Below the pieces are notes generated by a model. The model was not told the origin of the DNA. It saw only the letters and a list, made by a program, of their open reading frames with translations, and did no database searches. This document shows positions 56,341 to 64,000 of a DNA stretch of 64,000 nucleotides, in pieces. Numbering within the stretch: position 1 is the stretch's first letter; every line of letters begins with the position of its first letter. This stretch comes from Tridacna crocea (Eukaryota > Mollusca > Bivalvia > Cardiida > Cardiidae): positions 26,991,673 through 27,055,672 of the forward strand of contig OX031070.1 of NCBI GenBank assembly GCA_943736015.1, read 5' to 3'. The position numbers were made by a program, and so were the translations under genes.

Positions 56341-57654
56341 GAATTGATTTTAAAAATTTCCTTCTATGATTCCATGTGAAATAGTGTGCACCAGGGCACA
56401 GAGCCAAAATATGACCCCAAGGGGATAATTTTAATTATTTCTATAAAGGGTCACTAGATGATGCTACATGCAAAATATGAATGCTCTAGCCTTTATGGTT
56501 TGTCACAAATAAATTTATAAAAGATTTCCTTCTTTGTTTCTATGTAAAATAGGGTGCGCCCGGGCAGAGCCCAAATATGACCGCAGAGGGATAATTCTAG
56601 CAATTTTAGTAGAAGATTATCAGATTTTGCTACATAGCAAATATGAATGCTCTAGCCATTACGGTTTGTCAGAAAAAGATTTATTAAAGGTTTCCTTCTT
56701 TGTTTCTATGTAAAATAGGGTGTGCCCGGGCAAAGCCCAAATATGACCCACGGGGAATAATTTTAACAATTTTGGTAAGGGGTCACCCAATAATGCTTCA
56801 ATTAAAATATGAACGCCCTCCGCCTTATGGTTTGTCACAAGAAGATTTTTAAAGATTGTAAAATAGGGTGCGCCCGGGCAGAGCCCAAACATGACCGCAG
56901 AAGGATAATTTCAACGATTTTGGTAGAAGATCATCAGTTAATGCTACACACTAAATAGGAATGTTCTAGCCATTATGATTTGTCACCAGAAGAAGTTTTA
57001 AAGATTTCCTTCTAAATTTCTATGTAAAATAGGGTGCGCCCGGGCAAAGCCCAAATATGACCCCATGGGAATGATTTTAACAATTTTGGTAAGGGGTCAC
57101 CCAATGATGTTTCAAACAAAATATGAATGCTCCCAACCTTATGTTTTGTCAAAAGAAGATTTTTAAAGATTTTAAAATAGGGTGCGCCCGGGCAGAGCCC
57201 AAATATGACAGCAGAGGAATAATTTTAACAATTTTGGTAGAGGATCATCAGATAATGCTACATACCAAATATGAATGCTCTAGCCATTATGGTTTGTCAG
57301 AAGAAGATTTTTTAAAGCTTTCCTTCTTTGTTTCTATGTAAAATAGGGTGCGCCCGGGCAAAGCCCAAATATGACCCCAGGGGAATAATTTTAACAATTT
57401 TGGTAAAGGGTCACCCAATGATGCTTCATACAAAATATGAATGCTCCCGGCCTTATGGTTTGTCACAAGAAGATTTTTAAAGATTTTTTCCATTTTCAGC
57501 CATTTTGTTGCCATGGCAACCAGAGTTTTTGTTGGAATTAAATTCTTTTAACAATTTTTGTAGAGCTTCACCCAAGGAACATTCCTGCCAAGTTTTATCA
57601 AGATTGGCCTTCTGGTTTTGGAGGAGAAGATTTTTAAAGAAATTGTTAACGGAC

Positions 57655-57692
57655 GGACAGATGGACGGACGGACGGACGGACGGACGGACGC
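57655..57692 (+). repeat. (GGAC)n microsatellite
   Basis: GGACGGACAGATGGAC followed by repeated GGAC units; a constant part of this repeat family's 3' region. Confidence 0.93.
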
Positions 57693-58041
57693 CGGACGAT
57701 GACCGGTCACAATAGCTCCCCCTGAGCACGTTGTGCTCAGGTGAGCTAAAAAGAGTTAGGTTCGAACTAATTAGTCTGACACCCAATTAACCTGCATGAT
57801 CAAGTTTCATATTCGTAATCAAACTTGAAACTGCCAAGCAGTACCTAAGTGTTTGCCTAAAATATATTTTTATATCATTCCGACTTTTGCGGACAATAAA
57901 CGGTCCAGGACATGTTTTCTGATCTTTGATCTACAATGTATACCATTTCAGTAACTATGTGTATAATCATTCAAATATGATGTTGAGTTCTGTTCACCCA
58001 TTTGACAAAATCAGTTGTATTTAACAAGAGACGCAAAGGGT

Positions 58042-58256
58042 GTAACTCTTTTACAAAACTGCAAAATTTAAGACCTGTCCAAATTAAAAGCATTTGCAGA
58101 CAGCAAAATAAATGAGACTCCAAAATTGGAAATGGGAGAAAACTATGCGAGAAAAAGAGAAAATGCTTAGTACCAATATTTACTGCTTTTCCCACGATGG
58201 TTTCAAAAGCTGTTTTTCCCTGGTCCGTCAAAAGTCGGGATTGTTTGGTACAGGGT
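58042..58256 (+). mobile_element. T1 MITE, diverged
   Basis: TAACTCTTTTACAAAACTG to GGTACAGGGTTG. Core with several mismatches (AATGCTTAGTACC). Confidence 0.75.
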
Positions 58257-58840
58257 TGTGGTAGCAGATTCCATGATCTGTTTTGCCGAAATGTCTCAAT
58301 AAACCATTGGCGCCATTCGAACGTAAATGTAGGCTCGATTACTTAATTTCTTTGCTTCTCTCTTGAAATTGTAGGATTTTTTTTTTGTGTAACTGTGCAA
58401 ATATTTTGTTTAGATTTTGAACATGTTGGAAAGCAGTCTATGTCTTCGACATTATTTCGCAATACAATACAAAACAATATGAGATTTCTGTAGCACAAAC
58501 ACTGCTGACTGGAAGCATTCTGTTGCGCTTTACAAAACTGATGTTTAAGTAATTATTTACTGTATTAGTAAAACGTTGAAAACAGATACGTCTTACAGTT
58601 AGTCTAAACACAGATTCTTCTCGTATTTCTCTTTAATGATTTTGCAGTTCATTCAAACATTTTGGCGCTGTCAAAGCAAACGATCTATCTGCTAGAGATG
58701 TATACGTGTTCTAGGTATACTAAGCTGGGGAGTCTTACTTGATGATCTAAACTTATACCCAGTTTCATTAATGTTAATCAGATTGATCAGATACTTAGAG
58801 GCTGTTCCTCAAACACATCTGAATACTAATGTAAGAACTT

Positions 58841-59069
58841 TTAACACATTACCAAACGACAATATTTTAGGCTTGCCCAAATTGAAAGCATTTGCAGACG
58901 ACAAAATAAAAGTGACCGAAAATTTGAAATTTGTTTTTGGGAAGGGTAGAAAACATTGTGGGAAAAGGAGAAAATGCTGGTAACCAGCATTTTCTCCTTT
59001 TCCCACAAAGTTTTCTAAAGGCTACTTTCTCGGGCGTAAACAGTAGGGTTTGTGTGGTAATGGGTTTAA
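58841..59069 (+). mobile_element. T1 MITE, complete
   Basis: TTAACACATTACCAAACGA to GGTAATGGGTTTAA with a near-perfect hairpin. Confidence 0.86.
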
Positions 59070-59317
59070 CATTATCCCCGCCAGTGTATATGGTGCTGAA
59101 CCGTGTAACTGATTGATCGAATCCACATTCACTTACAGTCTGATTTTGAAGTTTTTGGAGTTTGTTCAACAAATACTCGGGAAACAATCCATCACAAAAA
59201 TCCAACTGGGAACAAATTAAACCATGTGCTAAGATTTCAGTATTTGTTTTTCGTAAGATGTTTTCTTATTCTTTTCCAATGAAAACCATTCTTTAGAATT
59301 TTGAGCACGATCATGAT

Positions 59318-59640
59318 ATCTACTGTATCAAATCATCGCTAAGATCCATCATAACAAAAATAGTAACTTGCTTATCATCAATGGCCTCTAACAGGTCGCT
59401 ATACATTTTGATTAGTGCGGTCTCAACATCATGTTTTTTTTTGTACGCACTTTGATACACTGGTAAAATATTCTTTTTCCACATGCTCTGTAATCTGATC
59501 AAAAGCTGCCTTTTCTAAGATTTTTGAAAGGAATGACAAATTTGAAACTGGTCTGTAATTATTCATTTCAAGGTTAGCCCCTGTCTTTTTCAACGGTGGT
59601 TTTATAGAACTGATTAATGAAAAAAAACAGATATTCAATT
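59318..59640 (-). pseudogene. LINE reverse transcriptase fragment (CR1/L2-like)
   Basis: The minus strand reads LKKTGANLEMNNYRPVSNLS, then FLSKILEKAAFDQITEHVEK, and after a frameshift near 59480-59500 LPVYQSAYKKKHDVETALIK and VTIFVMMDLS. NYRPVSNLS...LEK and the LP.QSAYRK...ETAL stretch are the amino-terminal RT blocks of CR1/L2/Jockey-group LINEs. The D of the F/Y-x-D-D-type catalytic centre is not reached. It is a truncated dead copy. Confidence 0.82.
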
Positions 59641-59646
59641 AACAAT

Positions 59647-59785
59647 AACGTCATTAAAAACCACCAAACCTGTATATCTAAACAATTATGTCATTAAAAC
59701 CACCAAACCTGTATATCTAAACAATACTCCTGTATATCTAAACAATAATGTCATTAAAACCACCAAACCTGTATATCCTAAGTCA
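59647..59785 (+). repeat. Short tandem array
   Basis: ACCACCAAACCTGTATATCT and AAACAATAATGTCATTAAAA alternate about three times, with one unit shortened. Confidence 0.85.
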
Positions 59786-60162
59786 TCATAATCAAAATCT
59801 TCCTCTTTTTGTCTTTTTCTTCTTCTTCGTTAAGACAAGATGTAATGTATACAATTTATGAAAGAAACCAGTAGTTTTCAGCTGGTTAGATTTACATACC
59901 GTGATTTATATATGAACATACTGAAAATGAGCCGACTTACATATTGGTACAATCTATTGAAGAACATGAAGAAAAAAAAAGCCTACATACATCATACTAA
60001 AAAATCAAAATCATACAGAAGCAGTATAACGAAAAGAGAAGGCTTGAAACAGATCATCTATATAAAAAAGAAAACTATGTTTAAAGTCATGTAATACAAT
60101 AACAATTGAAAGTTGAAAATGGGAACAGATGACGGAGTTACGTGTCATGTACCATCGGGGCA

Positions 60163-60315
60163 CGTACTTACCAAACATTCTTATTACCAATCTTCGTTTT
60201 GATCTCAAGAACGATAATTTTGATTGGCTAACCCAAATGGTTCTACCAATAAGGAATTGTGTTACTTTCAAACCTAAAATAAGTCTTTAAGTGCAGTTAA
60301 GAACAGTTGGTAATT
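60163..60315. mobile_element. Small TIR element Q, copy 3
   Basis: TACTTACCAAACATTCTTA and TTAAGAACAGTTGGTAA are imperfect inverted repeats; the interior has AGGAATTGTGTTACTTTC, like copy 2. Confidence 0.5.
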
Positions 60316-60512
60316 TCGGCACCAGAGCGAAGTTTTGTCTGCTTTAATTCGCGATTACAAACAAAGTATAAAAGACAACGTTTACATAAGCGGAAAGCTT
60401 ACTCCATATTTCTATACCCAGTTCACGTGACTGTTTGGACCATTGAGATCTTATATCAATTTTTCGTATGTTGTGGTAAGTTTGTAATTTCGTTGGAAAC
60501 TTGTTCGGTGTC

Positions 60513-60775
60513 TAGAGCCAAGTTTACGATCACTATGTGGATCTTACCTTGGGTGATTGAGCCCGATTTCGAGATTCCTGCGATGAGCCTTCTATTGGAT
60601 GTTGGTTATTAACCCCCCTCCCCCCCCCCTTTACATCATATTTCTAAAAGCCAATGAAATATCGTTTTAAAAACCGCTTACGAATACACATGAATCGATA
60701 AGCAGACATCCACGTGGGTTTCCATGTTTACCTTCTATTCAAAAGGTAGCATCTTCGCAAGACAAGGCTGACGAT
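60513..60775 (+). mobile_element. Mutator-like element M, copy 5, rearranged
   Basis: The left TIR is present from AGAGCCAAG and the body runs to ACATCCACGTGGGTTTCC. Then a TIR end (CATCTTCGCAAGAC) appears too early, so the right half is deleted and partly rejoined. The ORF is broken, in part by a C-run (60609-60628). Confidence 0.7.
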
Positions 60776-60845
60776 TCACTACATTTCATCTTTGATAAAA
60801 ATAGAATAAGGTCTACCTGTAACTGCTGCGCGCGGCTCGCTAACC

Positions 60846-60905
60846 TTTAGTGGACAGTGTAGATCAAGATCAGACTGCAAGTTCCACACCCTCCGATAAG
60901 GAGAT
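60846..60905. repeat. T2 fragment
   Basis: GGACAGTGTAGATCAAGATC and AGACTGCAAGTTC are half of the T2 core; the mirror is missing. Confidence 0.5.
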
Positions 60906-60986
60906 ACCTTTCTCGAAAAACAGAACGGCAATGTTCATGTTTTTCTAACGGCCTGAAATTTTTATTTTACTTATCTAGGAAAAGTG

Positions 60987-61215
60987 TTAACCCATTACCA
61001 CACGAGAAAAATCTAGACTGGTCTAAATTGAAAGCATTTGCAGATGACAACATAAATGTGACTGAAAAATTGAAATTTGTTCTGGGAAGGGTAGAAAACA
61101 CTGTGGGAAAAGGAGAAAATGCTGGTTACCAGCATTTTCTCCTTTTCCCACAGGGTTTTCAAAAGGCTTCTTTCTCAGGGGCGTCAAAAGTAGGGATTGT
61201 GTGGTAATGGGTTAA
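60987..61215 (+). mobile_element. T1 MITE, complete; reference copy
   Basis: This copy shows the family plan clearly. TTAA, then CCCATTACCACACGA; a left arm with AAATTGAAAGCATTTGCAG; a stem GGGAAAAGGAGAAAATGCTG with loopless tip GGTTACC and perfect mirror; a right arm with AAAAGTAGGGATTGTGTGG; then TAATGGG and TTAA. TIRs are about 15 bases (CCCATTACCACAC / GTGTGGTAATGGG). TTAA at both ends and CCC-type termini fit piggyBac transposase mobilisation; this is inferred. There is no coding capacity. Open frames across it (reading like ENIVGKGENAG or HFLLFPQCF) are translations of the stem. Confidence 0.9.
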
Positions 61216-61765
61216 GATTGAAGCACCTAGCAGATTCACTATTCCTATACGATTTCTTTGACACTAATTCCAAGCGTAGAAGTATAAAAGAAAGGAAACG
61301 AAACCAAAAAAAATGTTGAAATATAAAAAATGAAAATAAAAAGGTGAATAAAACGTGTTTTATGAATGGTTATTTGACTCATACAAGCAAAATAAGTTTC
61401 AGTGATTTGTATACCTACCAGTTTGTCATGGTAGACCTGTGTAAATAAATATCACCCTAACTAATTAATCTGTACTAATCTACCGTACTAAATTACAGTA
61501 CAGTATACCACAGAAAGGCACACACTTTTTTTTTCAACATTTTTGCGACCAACGGCCTTTATTAATACAGTAAAACGCCATTACGTTACGTTTCAATGTT
61601 TGTGTTGCATAAAAAAAATAGTTGTTAATATGTTGATTATCTATACGAATTTTATACATGTATAACAGGCTATTGCTACACAAGAAAGGGTTTTTACTGG
61701 GTTTTAGTAAACAGCATGGGAAAATAAAACTTTTCGTTTTTAACTCTTTCATAACCGATCCTGTT

Positions 61766-61995
61766 TTAACTCATTGCCAAACGACAAACTTTTAGACTTG
61801 TCCAAATCGAAAGCATTTTGCGGACGACAAAATAAACATGACACAGAAATTAAAACTTGACTTGAAAAGAGTAGAAAACATTGTGGGAAAATGAGAAAAT
61901 GCTGGTTACCAGCATTTTCATCTTTTCCCACAATGTTTTCAGAAGGCCTCTTTTTAAGGGTTGTAAAAACCAGGAATTGTTTGGTAAAAGGATAA
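61766..61995 (+). mobile_element. T1 MITE, complete
   Basis: TTAACTCATTGCCAAACGA to GGTAAAAGGATAA. A right-arm scrap precedes it at 61740 and a core fragment follows at 62000-62065. Confidence 0.83.
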
Positions 61996-62417
61996 ACAGC
62001 CCTGAAAAAGAAGATTTCTGAGTATTTTCTCCTTTTCCCTCATTGTTTTCTACCCCGTATAATGTTAACCCTTATCATGAGCCATATTAAATCTGAAGTC
62101 TGCAAAAAGGGGAAGGAAAAGGAGACACAGGCTGGTTTTCGTGCATTACAATACAGGGTCTCTTAGAGCTATTAAGGACTTTTATCTGTCAAAAGACGAC
62201 GACACATATTTCGTATTCGGAAGAGATGAATGTCATTCATTAGTTAACTCAATTAGGGAATCAAGATGAAAAGCTACATTTCGAAACTCGTAGAAACCGT
62301 CTAGCAAAGAATGACTTTGAAAATGTTTTCTTGATTCAAAAGAAATAGAAATATGTTATAATTATGGCCTGCAGCGTAAGAAAAGGGTCATTCCATCATT
62401 TGCGAAAAGTGCATGAA

Positions 62418-62977
62418 TACATTGAAACGAACGTCTAAACGGCCACCTTTGTTTCTCCAATAAACTGGAGCAAATATAAGAAATGCTAATAAAAACAAAT
62501 GTGACATATATCTAAGTTAATAATAATATTGGGATGAAATGATTCTCTATTTTGCCAACAGAAGGACTGTCTCTTTTTTAAGAGGAAAACTAGTTGTTTG
62601 CGCATGCTTGCTGTCTATCAGTCAGAACAGTTTAAAAAAGAGATATTGAACTTTTTTTAAGCAGTAAAAAAAAAACACAAAAATTACTTTCTGTGAAAAA
62701 AATTATCCGAAAAAACAAGCATGAAGTTTTCAAAAACTTTATATTTCAATTTACAATGTTGAGTGAATGAACGACAAATAAGTTTCTTCCGCGATAAAAT
62801 TGAATGTATTCTCTTCAGAATTCGGCTCAGGTGTGTTTTTAGGCCGGACAATTATTCTGAGAAAAAAAAAAGAAATGAAACCAAATAACCTGTCCATTTT
62901 ATAGGCAGCGGACACGAGAAAACGCAAATGGGAAATTACAGCTCAAAAGTGGCCGTTTAGAAGTTCGTTTCAGTGTA
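62418..62977 (-). mobile_element. TA-bounded TIR element S, copy 2
   Basis: Inverted relative to 51208-51771 and similar along its full length. The TATAAAAT counterpart of the TATA-like box is at 62903-62896 on the minus strand. Several indels break the frame open in copy 1. Confidence 0.78.
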
Positions 62978-63032
62978 TATAATGCTCCATGGAGTTGTAT
63001 GAAACCTCTAGCCAGAGCGAGGCTCATATAAT

Positions 63033-63294
63033 TGGCTTGCAACACGCGAAAACGGACATTCGGACATTTGCGTAAAGTATCGTCTCGGATCAGCCTGCGC
63101 AGTCCGCGCAGGCTAATCCGAGACGACACTTTACGACTGCATTAGATTTTGTTCTTCAGTAGACTTCTGCAGAACAGAAAAAATCATATAAACGGAAAAT
63201 GACGTCTCGGATTAGCCTGCGCAGACTGCCCAGGCTGATCCGAGGCGACACTTTACGCAAATGTCCGAATGCCCCTTTTCGCGTATTGCAAGCC
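63033..63294. mobile_element. P1 element, complete; reference copy
   Basis: Outer ends GGCTTGCAACACGCGAAAA and TTTTCGCGTATTGCAAGCC are inverted repeats. Next come CATTCGGACATTTGCGTAAA and mirror, then two separate palindromes, GGATCAGCCTGCGCAGTCC-type at 63089-63124 and a mismatched one at 63208-63243. They are spaced by an AT-rich middle containing AGTAGACTT and AACGGAAAA. The element is therefore a TIR element whose arms each contain a smaller palindrome. No coding. Confidence 0.87.
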
Positions 63295-63452
63295 ATATTG
63301 TAGACAATAAACGTAAAGACAACATTTTCTGTATTCAAACAGGTCCTTATAAACAATAATGTTGCAAAAGGAGAAATTGGTAGCAAAGAATAACTTCCCC
63401 TTCTGTCACATAATTTTCACTTTTGTTCATGATGCCAAACCTCTACTTATGT

Positions 63453-63682
63453 TCAACTTATTACCAAACAACAAAATTTTAGGTTTGTCAAGATCGAAAG
63501 CATTTGCAGACGACAAAATAAAAGTGACCCAAAATATGAAACTTGTTTTGTGAAAGGTAGAAAACATTGTGGGAAAAGGAGAAAATGTTGGTCACCAGCA
63601 TTTTCTCCTTTTCCTACAATGTTTTCTACAGGTTTCTTCCTAAGGGGCGTCAAAAGCAGGGATTGTGTGGTAATAGGCTAAA
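63453..63682 (+). mobile_element. T1 MITE, complete, ends mutated
   Basis: TCAACTTATTACCAAACAA to GGTAATAGGCTAA. The hairpin has a GTTGGTCACC tip. It lies 76 bases from the gene B exon donor. Confidence 0.83.
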
Positions 63683-63757
63683 TTCCATATTCAAATGTTG
63701 TCTGAAGCTTATTTGTTACGGAAGATAATCTGTTAAGAAATCATTCATCATACTTAC

Positions 63758-63964
63758 AGGTCCCCATTTTGACATCACCCACTTCAGAAAGCTATCCACT
63801 TTCCCGAAAGATTTCTCCACCCTCTCTCGCTCGGAAAGCAATGTTCCGCATATCTCACAGGCGTCATTTCCGTTTCCGTGTCGGTGTTTCCGCCGCTTGT
63901 ACCCCGATCTTTTTCTATTTATAGATACAGAGGAATTCCGTGATGGCGGACGAGGAGGGTAAGG
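63758..63964 (-). CDS. Gene B internal exon, Lys/Arg-rich with CxxC motif
   Basis: The acceptor (AAATTTTCAG) and donor (GGACCT|GTAAGTATG) on the minus strand enclose 207 bases, exactly 69 codons, phase 0 at both ends and stop-free. The product starts PYPPRPPSRNSSVSINRKRS, then GYKRRKHRHGNGN, a C-E-I-C-G motif at residues 36-40, and an amphipathic-looking helix LLSERERVEKSFGKVDSFLK followed by WVMSKWGP. The basic run could be a nuclear localisation signal. The single CxxC could be half of a zinc-binding site completed by another exon. GC content jumps relative to the flanking intron. Gene A has its own start far downstream, so this is a different gene. Its next exon was not found in the window. 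Confidence 0.7.
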
Positions 63965-64000
63965 CTGAAAATTTGCTATTAATTGCTCATTTTCTCCCGC

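Larger units (their letters stand above)
55951..57750 (+). mobile_element. Helentron-like non-autonomous element, 1.8 kb
   Basis: The left end has an AGGACCATGATGGTCCT palindrome then CGCTCACCTGAG. The right end has CTGAGCACGTTGTGCTCAG (hairpin) then GTGAGCTAAA. CGCTCACCTGAG and CTCAGGTGAGCT are subterminal inverted repeats. Between them, 56380-57480 is a degenerate array built on GGTGCGCCCGGGCAAAGCCC and TATGAATGCTCTAGCC, units of roughly 140-330 bases. Then come GTTGCCATGGCAACCAGAG and a (GGAC)n run (57655-57692). Subterminal inverted repeats, a 3' hairpin and internal tandem repeats are the HINE/Helentron plan; assignment is inference. No Rep/helicase gene is present. Confidence 0.65.
24837..63757. 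other. Intergenic or gene B intron sequence
   Basis: No confident exon was found. Stretches that hold nothing recognisable beyond AT-rich sequence and short runs are 27105-27310, 29270-29850, 30130-31160, 31845-32320, 34810-35740, 35975-36345, 41640-42330, 44330-44790, 48135-48780, 48940-49355, 49995-50820, 57750-58040, 58260-58840, 59070-59315, 59790-60160, 61216-61765 and 61996-62417. Confidence 0.5.

Noticed and set aside
58735-58805. Possible minus-strand exon (YLINLININETGYKFRSS) with a GTAAGA donor
   Set aside because: Weak acceptor, AT-rich and unlike coding composition; phase fits gene B but chance is likely.
3262-63682. Dozens of short open frames encoding similar peptides such as ENIVGKGENAGNQHFLLFPQCF or KTLWEKEKMLVTSIFSFSHNVF
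   Set aside because: They are translations of the T1 hairpin stem on either strand; the similarity is at the DNA level and no frame is maintained across whole elements.

Overview
The window is eukaryotic nuclear DNA from an animal, most likely a bivalve mollusc. It is AT-rich, intron-rich and packed with short non-autonomous DNA transposons. The GC-rich palindrome GGATCAGCCTGCGCAG and the 'CTGAGCAC-loop-GTGCTCAG-GTGAGCTAAA' repeat end are types I associate with bivalve genomes. The organism call is inference; I could not run a search. There are no bacterial-style genes, operons, rRNAs or CRISPR arrays, and I see no convincing functional tRNA.

Genes. Two minus-strand protein genes are supported. 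Gene A starts at an ATG at 24836 and runs leftwards through at least six coding exons (24836-24081, 21977-21942, 21494-21310, 19849-19766, 4186-4086, 2498-2406). Each has AG/GT splice borders and the reading phases join without a stop. A possible last exon is at 2189-2122. The product is a basic, Ser/Arg/Pro-rich, probably disordered protein that I do not recognise. Gene B enters from the right edge with one internal exon (63964-63758, 69 codons, Lys/Arg-rich with a C-E-I-C motif). Its other exons were not found. One weak plus-strand exon candidate lies at 50994-51154.

Repeats. Most of the rest is mobile DNA. The dominant families are bounded by TTAA and begin with CCC-type ends, which fits piggyBac-like MITEs. 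T1 has more than 40 copies and a long hairpin core read as GGAGAAAATGCTGG/CCAGCATTTTCTCC. T2 has a core around TGCACGTTCTGTGCA and T3 a core around GAGCAATTTCACC. In the T1 entries, strand + means the arm with GCATTTGCAGACGAC is on the left. P1 elements carry two GC-rich palindromes each.

Other elements are: a Mutator-like short element with a 9-bp target duplication and a conserved ~100-codon frame (six copies or fragments); a 2.4-kb foldback element whose arms are arrays of a 22-bp repeat; a 1.8-kb Helentron-like element; a possible 3.5-kb element ending in GTCGTAAGTG repeats; tRNA-derived SINEs, one with a 14-bp target duplication; and two degenerate LINE fragments.

Layout. 0-24.8 kb is gene A with transposon-filled introns, including a 15.6-kb intron 4. 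24.9-63.7 kb is intergenic or gene B intron, with nested MITEs, the foldback element, the Helentron-like element and LINE relics. 63.76-63.96 kb is the gene B exon. No ordinary coding region was recognised in 25-63 kb. Short open frames there are mostly translations of MITE hairpins.
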